From Actinomyces sp. oral taxon 448 str. F0400 (GTDB taxonomy: Bacteria > Actinomycetota > Actinomycetes > Actinomycetales > Actinomycetaceae), in the NCBI RefSeq assembly GCF_000220835.1, contig NZ_GL985606.1:2076330-2140329 (forward strand): DNA of 64,000 nucleotides, written 5' to 3'. Under the pieces are notes generated by a model that ran no database searches, was not told the DNA's origin, and was given only the letters and a program-made list of their open reading frames with translations. This document shows, piece after piece, positions 46,520-53,307 of this stretch. The translations under genes were made by a program, and so were the position numbers. Within the stretch, counting starts at the first letter, position 1. Each line of letters begins with the position of its first letter.

Positions 46520-48078
46520 CTCATCACCCCCTCGAGCACATCGAGGTCCACGGGCTCGTGGGAGTCCACTGGCGTCCTCCAGGGCAGGAGCGTGAAGACG
46601 GCTGTCGCCACCGCCACGAGCAGGAGCATCCCCCAGCCGAAAACCGCTTCGAAGTTCCTGGAGTAGGTGTAGCCCGCGGTCGCGTAGGACCACACCGTTT
46701 GGACGAACATGACCCCCAGCAGGGCGGGGACGACCAGCGCGATCATGACGCGCCACCAGATGCCCACCACTCGGGTCTCGGAGACGAGGTTGAGATGGCG
46801 CTGAAGGACCTTGAGCCTGTTCAGCACGATCCCCACGCCTACGCAGGCGACGATCGCAGCGCCGACAACACCGATGTAGTTGATGTAGGCGTCGACGACG
46901 TTGAGGTCGTACAGGCCCGAGGAGGTGCCGAACAGGACGAAGGACAGCGCCGCGGAGGGCAGCCCGCACACGAGGGTCGCCCTGGGCGTGGACCAGCCGA
47001 ACTTCTCGGAGAAGCCCGCCGCCACAACCTGGATGATGGAGATGAAGGAGGTCAGGCCGGCCATCGAGAAGGAGCCGAAGAACAGAACGCCGAAGAGCGC
47101 GCCCCCGGGCATCTCGGAGATCACGGTGGGGAAGGTGACGAAGGACAGGGATGGACCGGAGATGCCGGACAGATCCGAGACCGCGACGCCTCGGGCCCAG
47201 GCCATGAAGCCCAGGGTCGCGAAAACTCCGACGCCGGCCAGCACCTCGAAGGAGGAGTTGGCGAAGGCGGCCACGAGCCCCGTTCCCACGAGGTTGGAGC
47301 GGGAACGCAGGTAGGAGGCGTAGGTGAGCATGATGCCGAATCCGATGGACAAGGAGAAGAAGATCTGTCCGAAGGCCGCCATCCACACGCGATGGTCGAG
47401 CAGGGCACCCCACTGGGGCGTGAACAGGGCGTTGAGGCCGTCGGTGGCGCCCGGCAGCAGAAGCGCGCGCACCACCAGGATGAGGAACATGAGCACCAGG
47501 AGCGGCAGGAAGACCTTGTTGGCCGTCTCGACCCCCTTGGAGACGCCGCGCGCGATGGTGTACAGGCCGAAGAACCACACGATGAGCAGCGGAATGACGA
47601 CCCCGCTCACCGGCATCGCGAAGTAGGCGGGGCTCGAGCCGGACAGCTCGCCGACCCCGATGTAGGAGGAGAAGAACGCGCTGGCATCATTCCCCCAGGC
47701 GGTGGTGAAGGAGAAAACGGTGTAGCGCAGGGACCAGGCCACAATGACCGCGTAATAGGTCATGATGACGAAGCAGATGAAGACCTGGAGCCATCCGAGC
47801 CACTCGAAGCGCCGGGACAGGCGGCGGAAGACCGCCGGAGCCGACCCCCGGTAGCGGTGCCCCAAGGCGTAGTCGAGCAGGAGGAAGGGGATGCCGGCGG
47901 CCAGGAGGGCGACGATGTAGGGAACGATGAAGGCGCCGCCGCCATTGGTGTAGGCGACACCGGGGAAGCGCCAGATATTGCCCAGACCGATGGCCGAGCC
48001 GATGGCAGCCATGAGGAATCCGAGCTGGCCGCTCCACTGCTCGCGCGCCGGCGATGAGGTCGTGGGGATGGAGGACAT
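46516..48078 (-). CDS. Sodium-dependent NSS family transporter (MetP-like)
   Basis: A 520-residue neurotransmitter:sodium symporter with about 12 helices. TM1 has the sodium-site motif MAAIGSAIGLGNIWRFPGVAYTNGGGAF, and MDYALGHRY-like TM2 loop (LLLDYALGHRYRG), VSKGVETANKVFLPLLVLM, SLSIGFGIMLTYASYLRS and SFSMAGLTSFISIIQVVAAG are family-typical. Substrate probably an amino acid; methionine or alanine by analogy with MetP/MetS. Upstream is a 288-base divergent gap shared with deoD. Confidence 0.88.
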   Translation of the reverse strand: MSSIPTTSSPAREQWSGQLGFLMAAIGSAIGLGNIWRFPGVAYTNGGGAFIVPYIVALLAAGIPFLLLDYALGHRYRGSAPAVFRRLSRRFEWLGWLQVFICFVIMTYYAVIVAWSLRYTVFSFTTAWGNDASAFFSSYIGVGELSGSSPAYFAMPVSGVVIPLLIVWFFGLYTIARGVSKGVETANKVFLPLLVLMFLILVVRALLLPGATDGLNALFTPQWGALLDHRVWMAAFGQIFFSLSIGFGIMLTYASYLRSRSNLVGTGLVAAFANSSFEVLAGVGVFATLGFMAWARGVAVSDLSGISGPSLSFVTFPTVISEMPGGALFGVLFFGSFSMAGLTSFISIIQVVAAGFSEKFGWSTPRATLVCGLPSAALSFVLFGTSSGLYDLNVVDAYINYIGVVGAAIVACVGVGIVLNRLKVLQRHLNLVSETRVVGIWWRVMIALVVPALLGVMFVQTVWSYATAGYTYSRNFEAVFGWGMLLLVAVATAVFTLLPWRTPVDSHEPVDLDVLEGVMR

Positions 48079-48214
48079 GGTGAAGCCTCTGTCGTCTGAA
48101 GTATCTAATGGACGAGCGCCGTGAGCGACGCCGTGCGAGCAGCGTCATCGGCCTGCGAGACAGGCGCGAGGACGGGAACCCATGCACCGTAGCCCCGCCC
48201 CCGGAGCGGACGAA

Positions 48215-48224
48215 TGGTATACCA
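48215..48224. promoter_or_regulatory. Palindromic extended -10 in the metP-deoD gap
   Basis: TGGTATACCA is a perfect palindrome that reads as an extended -10 (TGn-TATACC) on both strands. It lies near the middle of the 288-base gap between the divergent genes. It may serve either gene; no -35 is clear. Confidence 0.35.
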
Positions 48225-48366
48225 CGATCTGGGACGCCGGTGGTGGCCGATGGTGTGCGACACTGGACCGGTCAGCGCGTTGCAGTGACGGATCTCGCCC
48301 CGCCGCGCTCACCGGGCTCGTTGCTCCGCGACCGTTCCACAACCGATCAGCAATTCGAAGGACCTC

Positions 48367-49083
48367 ATGGCCACCCCGCACATCGCCGCCGAGCCCGGCG
48401 ACTTCGCCCCCGCCGTCCTCATGCCCGGGGACCCCGGGCGCGCTCGGCGCATCGCCGAGACCCTTCTGACCCGGCCCCGCCTGGTCACCGACGTGCGCGG
48501 CATGCTGGGCTTCACCGGAACCGTGGACGGCAAGCGGCTGAGCGTCATGGGCTCGGGCATGGGCCAGCCCTCCCTGACGATCTACGCCACCGAACTGTTC
48601 GACCAGTTCGGCGTCGAACGCATCATCCGCGTGGGCACGGCCGGCGGCATCAGCGAGCGTGTCAGCGTGGGCGACGTCGTCATCGCCACCGGCGCGCACA
48701 CCGACTCGTCCATGAACCAACTGCGCATCCCGGGCATCGGCTTCTGCGCCGTCGCGGACTTCCACATGGCGGAAGCCGCCTACCGGGAGGCCGTCGCTGC
48801 GGGCATCGTCGAGCGCACCCACATCGGCACGATCATCTCCCGCGACCACTTCTACCTCACGCCCGAGGGGCAGACCGAACGTCTGGCCGCCTACGGAACG
48901 CTGTGCGTGGAGATGGAGGCCGCGGCCCTGTACGGGACGGCGGCCGAGTACGGGCGGCGGGCCCTGGCGGTGCTCAACGTCTCCGACCACCTGCTCGACC
49001 ACTCCGGCGACATGAGCGCGGTCGACCGGCAGACGCGCTTCCAGGACGCCCTGCGCCTGGCGACGGCCGCGGCGTTCTGCTGA
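48367..49083 (+). CDS. deoD: Purine nucleoside phosphorylase DeoD type
   Basis: A 238-residue hexameric-type PNP that phosphorolyses purine nucleosides. The N-terminal VLMPGDPGRARRIAE, the phosphate-site VMGSGMGQPSLTIYATEL, RVGTAGGI, and the Met-Glu region CVEMEAAALYG (ribose binding) with VSDHLLD carrying the catalytic Asp are all present. It starts with ATG after AAGGA at 4 bases. Followed by a hairpin and a convergent ppgK. Confidence 0.95.
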   Translation: MATPHIAAEPGDFAPAVLMPGDPGRARRIAETLLTRPRLVTDVRGMLGFTGTVDGKRLSVMGSGMGQPSLTIYATELFDQFGVERIIRVGTAGGISERVSVGDVVIATGAHTDSSMNQLRIPGIGFCAVADFHMAEAAYREAVAAGIVERTHIGTIISRDHFYLTPEGQTERLAAYGTLCVEMEAAALYGTAAEYGRRALAVLNVSDHLLDHSGDMSAVDRQTRFQDALRLATAAAFC

Positions 49084-49092
49084 CGGCCGCCC

Positions 49093-49110
49093 GGCCCCGT
49101 CCGCGGGGCC
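49093..49110. terminator. Hairpin between deoD and ppgK
   Basis: GGCCCCG, a TCCG loop, CGGGGCC: a perfect 7-bp stem in the 43-base gap between two convergent genes. No U-tract; likely a bidirectional terminator. Confidence 0.55.
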
Positions 49111-49126
49111 TCATCGGGTGGATCGC

Positions 49127-49876
49127 TCACCCGACCCGGAAGGCCCGCCAGGCGGCGCCGACGATGCCGGCGGTATTGAGCAGGGCGGCCGGTACGATCG
49201 GAGTACGCAACCGCAGCAGCGGCAGGAACTTCTCATGCTTCTTCGACACTCCCCCGCCGACGACGAACAAGTCCGGGCTGAAGAGCATCTCGACGTGCGA
49301 GTAGTAGCGCTGCAGGCGCTTGGCCCATTTCTTCCACGACATGTCGTGAAGCGTTCTCTGCCCCGAGGAGGCGCGGGTTTCGGCGTCGTGGCCGTCGATC
49401 TCGAGGTGGCCGAGCTCGGTGTTGGGCACGAGCGTGCCGTCGACGATGACGGCCGACCCGATACCGGTGCCCAGCGTGGTGACGATGACGGTGCCGGCCA
49501 TGCCCTGCGCCGCCCCGTAGGCGATCTCGGCCAGGCCGGCGGCGTCGGCGTCGTTGAGGGCGTAGGAGCGGCGCCCCAGGAGGCGGGTCATGAGCTCATC
49601 GACATTAATCCCCTCCCAGGACTTGTCGAGATTCGCCATGAACCTCACGGTCCCGTGGACGATGGGCGCGGGGAAAGTGATGCCGACGGGCACGTCGGAA
49701 CCAACGCCGAGCCGGTCGATGATCTGACGGCACACCTGCGCCACCGCCTCGGGGGTGGAGGGCCGCGGAGTCTGGATGCGCACCCGCTCACCCACGAACT
49801 GACCGGTATCGAGGGCGACGAGAGCCCCTTTGACACCCGATCCGCCGATGTCGATCCCGCATGCCACATGGCTCAT
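49127..49876 (-). CDS. ppgK: Polyphosphate glucokinase (ROK family)
   Basis: A 249-residue ROK-type kinase that phosphorylates glucose with polyphosphate (or ATP), typical of actinobacteria. GIDIGGSGVKGALV is the phosphate-1 motif, PVGITFPAPIVHG and LNDADAAGLAEIAYGAAQG the sugar-binding part (ND), TTLGTGIGSAVIVDG the phosphate-2 motif, and ELGHLEIDG the ROK motif. ATG 49876 has AGGGGA 5 bases upstream and TATAGT about 40 bases upstream (49916-49921). A longer open frame upstream is rejected because it lies in the decayed region. Confidence 0.95.
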   Translation of the reverse strand: MSHVACGIDIGGSGVKGALVALDTGQFVGERVRIQTPRPSTPEAVAQVCRQIIDRLGVGSDVPVGITFPAPIVHGTVRFMANLDKSWEGINVDELMTRLLGRRSYALNDADAAGLAEIAYGAAQGMAGTVIVTTLGTGIGSAVIVDGTLVPNTELGHLEIDGHDAETRASSGQRTLHDMSWKKWAKRLQRYYSHVEMLFSPDLFVVGGGVSKKHEKFLPLLRLRTPIVPAALLNTAGIVGAAWRAFRVG

Positions 49877-49915
49877 CGCTGTCCCCTGAGAGTGTCCTGG
49901 TCGATACGGCCAGAG

Positions 49916-49921
49916 ACTATA
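49916..49921 (-). promoter_or_regulatory. -10-like TATAGT of ppgK
   Basis: TATAGT on the minus strand, 40 bases before ATG 49876, with a leader carrying a Shine-Dalgarno site. No clear -35. Confidence 0.4.
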
Positions 49922-50116
49922 GGATCCGGCGCCCGCTGGGGCCGAGTCGACGCTCCGAGCGGCCTCCCGCCCGCCCTCGCGGCGTTCGGCGCCGGAGTTC
50001 AAGCCGAACGTCAGGGCGAGGTCGATGTACTGCGGGCCGTGGCAGTCCAGCAGCTTCGTGATCGGCGCCGGCGCGGCCTCGCGGACGCACTCGTCCAGAC
50101 CCGCCCCTCGCCGTAG

Positions 50117-50300
50117 GCGACCGCAACGGCGCCCGGAGAGCGTACGAGGGACCGCCACCCCGCCCAGCTGGGCCGACGCATCCGCACTCACCTGGCCACC
50201 ATGACGGGAGTTCTCAGACGATTGGAGGCAGGCGGATGGGTTGGACGCCAGCCCGACGCGACCGACGAGCGCATGGGAGCCGAGGTCAGAATTCAGCCGC
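50117..50300 (+). pseudogene. MarR-family regulator remnant
   Basis: The frame from 50117 reads PAQLGRRIRTHLATMTGVLRRLEAGGW then VGRQPDATDERMGAEV, an obvious match in pattern to the wing-helix of MarR proteins (recognition helix TMTGVLRRLE, wing VxRxPDxTDxR). The frame is interrupted by TAG at 50114-50116; upstream, in the same frame, GEVDVLRAVAVQQLRDRR may be an earlier part. Downstream it runs on into different sequence and stops at 50377 with no normal C-terminus. No start codon is convincing. The gene is decayed or truncated. Nearest live relative not identifiable here. Confidence 0.6.
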
Positions 50301-50791
50301 TGAGCCACCACCGGCCGTCGAACTTAGACACGTGCATCGAGCAGAAACCCGACTCATCGTTAGCAGCGGTAATATGAACAATTAACGAGACGTCATCATC
50401 TCGATGAGCACTCTCCACGTGTGGGGTTAGTTCCCCCTCGAGGTGGGTCCGGGCGTGCCAGGAAACGGTTGAGAGGGACTTTATATGCCACAACTGGTGG
50501 AGGCGCAGACCTCGTCTGTCTTCCTGTCCGCGACGATGTAGCGAGTGATGTCCTGCCCGTTGCGCGCAGTGTCGACAACACTGGTGGAGAACGCGTCAGG
50601 AGTCGACTGATCAACTCCAGCACTGGAATCCAGGATGGATCCTGAGCCGGTGGCGTCTGCTGACGAGTCTGCGAGAACCTGGTCTGGCGCCTCCGGGGTG
50701 CCCCGGGCGGGTCGGGCAGGAGGTGATGAGGGTGAGAGACGGGGTTATCAGCAGGCCCGCGATCAGCCCGCCTAGGCCGGCCCATGTTCAC
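50293..50791 (-). pseudogene. Frameshifted lipoprotein-like gene
   Basis: Three minus-strand frames fit end to end. The first has a hydrophobic stretch then a lipobox-like end (LIAGLLITPSLTLITSC, around 50700-50770). The second, open 50484-50744, gives a Ser/Ala/Asp-rich linker and SVVDTARNGQDITRYIVADR, ending VCASTSC. The third, ending at 50293, gives LSTVSWHARTHLEGELTPHVESAH and FCSMHVSKFDGRWWLSG. Joining them needs frame changes near 50700 (a G/C run) and near 50485. The possible GTG start (50791) overlaps the stop of a short fragment upstream. This looks like a broken secreted lipoprotein; function unknown. Confidence 0.5.
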
Positions 50792-50883
50792 GAGGCGAGC
50801 GCCTGCCAGATGCCGACCATGGCGGTACGGGCCTGGACAGCATGAACACCCGTGAGCTCGGTAAAGTCGAACATCGCGGCCAT
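50788..50883 (-). pseudogene. Short gene-end fragment overlapping the lipoprotein pseudogene
   Basis: A minus-strand frame encodes MAAMFDFTELTGVHAVQA then RTAMVGIWQALAS before its stop TGA, which overlaps the GTG at 50791 by 4 bases as in an operon. The peptide is well behaved in composition but has no recognised family. It may be the end of a lost larger gene or a tiny protein. Confidence 0.3.
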
Positions 50884-51218
50884 CAGATGAATATCCCGTT
50901 GCGGCGCCCCGTCGGCCCCGCACGAGAGGCCCGCAGGGCGCGAACGAGAGCCAGGTCAACCGCACCGAGGCGGGACGCTTCGACTTCAAGGCCTCCGGAC
51001 CACCGGCCGCGTCCCTCGAGGAGCCGGACGAAGCCCGAACGATCAGGGGCCGGGACCTGTCCGGAGTCGTCGCCTCAACGGCCGTCAAACAGCGCGATCG
51101 CATCGGAAAGCCGTCCAACGTCGACGACGTCGTCCAGAACGCCTGTCTCAAGATCGGCAAGAGCGACGAGTTCGATCGCATCCCCCTGGCCCCATCCGCC
51201 TCGTGTCCAGGACCGTGA
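50865..51218 (+). pseudogene. Sigma-factor-like (ECF region 2) remnant
   Basis: A plus-strand frame with strongly GC-rich third positions contains RDRIGKPSNVDDVVQNACLKI, which resembles sigma-70 region 2 (compare the common actinobacterial form V-D-D-[VL]-V-Q-[DE]-T-x-L). No ATG or GTG begins it, it stops at 51216, and its expected continuation seems to lie in other frames (for example PIRLVSRTVTRSQ). Frames then end by overlapping the start of the next gene at 51264 (ATGA), as expected for a coupled pair. Likely a frameshifted ECF-type sigma gene; low certainty. Confidence 0.38.
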
Positions 51219-51263
51219 CCCGTTCCCAGGGGCACGGCAACAGGAACGACGGATCGACGTGCT

Positions 51264-51657
51264 ATGACCCATCGGGCGCGTAGGAGAGTCGGTGCAACGA
51301 TTCTCGTACTAGCGACCGTGGTGGGGGTATGAGACTCGGGCCGGAAGCGGGGACGACCCGGCGTCATCCGCACCGCTAGCCCTACGCCCGCAGACACTGA
51401 AGCAGTGCCGGCCCCGCGGCGACCCCCACCATGATGACCCGGACGCAGATCGCTCAGTGCGACAAGGCATGCACGTCACGTCAGTAGTGACTGCCACCGG
51501 CGGCTCCGACGTACAACTGACGGTCAACGGCCCACTCATCGACTCGCAACGCTCGGCGCCGACCCCACCGGTTCAACCACGGTGACCGGTACAGGGCGCC
51601 ATCCAGACCGGCAGCAGCGGCTGGCTGGGTCGAGCTGTCGGGCCGCTGCTCGACTAA
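51264..51657 (+). pseudogene. Frameshifted secreted or membrane-anchored protein gene
   Basis: It begins with a signal-anchor-like peptide (ATG at 51264, MTHRARRRVGATILVLATVVG) but the frame stops at 51330 near a GTGGTGGGGG run. A +1 shift leads to a frame open to 51585 with RQGMHVTSVVTATGGSDVQL then TVNGPLIDS. Two more shifts give TLGADPTGSTTVTGTG and AIQTGSSGWLGRAVGPLLD before the TAA at 51655. The pieces read as one secreted protein broken by at least three indels. With the sigma-like remnant before it, this may have been a sigma/anti-sigma or sigma/secreted-protein pair. Confidence 0.5.
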
Positions 51658-51689
51658 GACACCCCGTCCTCGCAAGCGGCTACAGCGCT

Positions 51690-51860
51690 ACCGCCCACCC
51701 AATGGATCAGTGACCTGATAACTCGCTTCGGGTCTCTTGTCAGGGAGCTGGTGGTGATGGAGACGCCGGAGCCGTGGAGGAGCCGGATGAGGCTGATAGC
51801 CAAATTGCGCAGCGCGGCCATGACCTCCTGCCAACCCCCGGGCATGAATCGACGTGCTAC
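51690..51860 (-). mobile_element. C-terminal remnant of an ISAs1-like transposase
   Basis: On the minus strand EVMAALRNLAISLIRLLHG then RDPKRVIRSLI is the form seen at the C-terminus of ISAs1/DDE-type transposases (V-M-A-x-L-R-N-L-A-I-x-x-x-R). No start, catalytic part or terminal repeats are visible, and the frame runs into the tRNA upstream. A relic of an insertion sequence, located next to the tRNA pair. Confidence 0.55.
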
Positions 51861-51926
51861 CACCAAACATTCTGGCGCCATTCCAACGAAAACGACCGCC
51901 ACCCGTAGGTGACGGCCGCCGACCAG

Positions 51927-51998
51927 TGGAGCTAGAAGGAATCGAACCCCCGTCTCCCCCACAACGTGGGGGCGCGCTACCAACTGCGCCATAGCCCC
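51927..51998 (-). tRNA. tRNA-Ala-like gene with atypical anticodon loop (reads GTT)
   Basis: A 72-base cloverleaf: acceptor GGGGCTA/TAGCTCC with G3:U70, the Ala identity pair; D arm identical to the neighbour tRNA-Ala; anticodon stem CCCCC/GGGGG with loop ACGTTGT; 4-base variable loop; T arm GGGGG-TTCGATT-CCTTC with two G-U pairs. The loop would read anticodon GTT (Asn) but has C instead of U at position 33. It ends with A73; CCA is not encoded. It may be an inactive duplicate of the Ala gene, or a chimeric tRNA. No promoter is clear; only 24 bases separate it from the Ala gene. Confidence 0.7.
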
Positions 51999-52022
51999 AT
52001 GAGTGAACCCTTATGCGGATCG

Positions 52023-52095
52023 TGGAGCTAGGGGGATTCGAACCCCCGACCTCTTCCATGCCATGGAAGCGCGCTACCAACTGCGCCATAGCCCC
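52023..52095 (-). tRNA. tRNA-Ala (GGC)
   Basis: A 73-base standard cloverleaf with acceptor GGGGCTA/TAGCTCC (G3:U70), anticodon stem CTTCC/GGAAG, loop ATGGCAT with anticodon GGC, variable loop AGGTC and T arm GGGGG-TTCGAAT-CCCCC. All conserved positions are present. CCA is not encoded. Confidence 0.95.
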
Positions 52096-52215
52096 GAACG
52101 CGGGTGCCGCCCCGCGGGCGACGGGCATAACTGTATGAAGTCCAGGCCTCATGGGCAAATCCACCTCGCGTGCGGTGCCTCACCCTGTGACGACGGACCT
52201 CGCTCGGGCACGGTG

Positions 52216-52866
52216 CTACGACAGGAATCCGCTGATCATCCCGCTCGTTGCGGAAGCGGCCCGCCCCCCGCCCCCGTTCCAGCGGACGAGCACCCAGCCC
52301 GGCGAGCGCGCCGTGCGCCCCAACTCGGCGTGGTGGCAGTTATCCAGACCGCGCAAACCGAACCACGCCGAAGGATCAAGCCCGAGGAGGCGAGTGGCGC
52401 CCAAGGTGATGGCCGCTCCGTGCGAGACGACAACGACCGCGTCCTCGCCCGCCGTCGCGGCGATCCGCTCCAGAATCGCGCCGACGCGGGAGGCGGTCGC
52501 AGCGCGCGTCTCGACCCCAACGCCCTCGGGGTCCCCGCCATCGCGCCACACGGCGAACTGCTCGGGCCAACCCGCCTCGATCTGAGCGCGGCTGAGACCC
52601 TCCCATCGGCCGAAGGAGCGCTCCACCAGGCCGCCGTCGACGCTCACGGTCAAGCCGCTCACCGCAGCCAGCGCCTCCGCCGTCTCCCGGGCGCGTCCGA
52701 GAGGCGAGGACACGATCGCGGTCGGCCTCAGGGCGGCGAGCCCCGGCGCGGCCGAAGCGGCTTGAGTGCGCCCCACCCCGTTGAGGGGGGTGTCGACCCG
52801 CCCCTGGACTCGGCCTGCGACGTTGTCATCGGTCTGACCGTGCCGCCACAAAATGAGCTGCGTCAT
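52216..52866 (-). CDS. Histidine phosphatase superfamily protein (phosphoglycerate-mutase-like)
   Basis: A 216-residue phosphatase of the RHG family. The catalytic motif is LILWRHGQTDDN at the N-terminus (H9 by position), followed by TPLNGVGRTQA, SSPLGRARETAEAL, ERSFGRWEGLS and the second histidine in VVVSHGAAITLGATRLLGL. In actinobacteria such proteins next to rsfS are often glucosyl-3-phosphoglycerate phosphatase-like, but substrate is not proven. ATG 52866 follows the rsfS stop by 12 bases. Part of the nadD-rsfS unit. Confidence 0.88.
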   Translation of the reverse strand: MTQLILWRHGQTDDNVAGRVQGRVDTPLNGVGRTQAASAAPGLAALRPTAIVSSPLGRARETAEALAAVSGLTVSVDGGLVERSFGRWEGLSRAQIEAGWPEQFAVWRDGGDPEGVGVETRAATASRVGAILERIAATAGEDAVVVVSHGAAITLGATRLLGLDPSAWFGLRGLDNCHHAELGRTARSPGWVLVRWNGGGGRAASATSGMISGFLS

Positions 52867-52878
52867 GGGCGAGGACGA

Positions 52879-53265
52879 TCAGCTCGCGACATCGGTCGGC
52901 GTCCGGACGTCCTGGGGCAGCTCGATGAGCGGACAATCCTTCCACAGCCGTTCCAACGAGTAGTGCTCGTAGTCCTCGGTCTGCTGAACGTGGACGACGA
53001 CGTCGGCATAATCGACGAGGACCCAGCGGGCCTCTTGGAAGCCCTCCCGCTGAACGCGTCTGGCACCCGCAGCGAGCATGGCCTCCTCGACGGCGTCGAC
53101 GATGGCCCGCACCCGGCGGTCGTTGCCCCCGGAAATGATGAGGAAGACATCGGTCAGGGCGAGACGCTCGGAGACATCGATCGCGATGATCCTCTCCGCC
53201 TTCTTCTCAGCGGCGGCGCGGGCGGCGATACGGGTCAGGTCGACGGCGCGGTCAGTGGCGGGCAC
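52879..53265 (-). CDS. rsfS: Ribosomal silencing factor RsfS
   Basis: A 128-residue RsfS/Iojap protein that binds L14 on free 50S subunits and blocks joining to slow translation on starvation. Family segments are ERIIAIDVSERLALTDVFLIISGGNDRRVRAIVDAVEE and RWVLVDYADVVVHVQQTEDYEHYSLERLWKDCP. It starts with GTG. nadD-x-rsfS-phosphatase is a usual actinobacterial order; here a large membrane protein lies between nadD and rsfS. Confidence 0.95.
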   Translation of the reverse strand: MPATDRAVDLTRIAARAAAEKKAERIIAIDVSERLALTDVFLIISGGNDRRVRAIVDAVEEAMLAAGARRVQREGFQEARWVLVDYADVVVHVQQTEDYEHYSLERLWKDCPLIELPQDVRTPTDVAS

Positions 53266-53307
53266 GAGTCTCCTCGGAACGGTCGGAGTGGTCGAGCTGC
53301 CGGGCCC

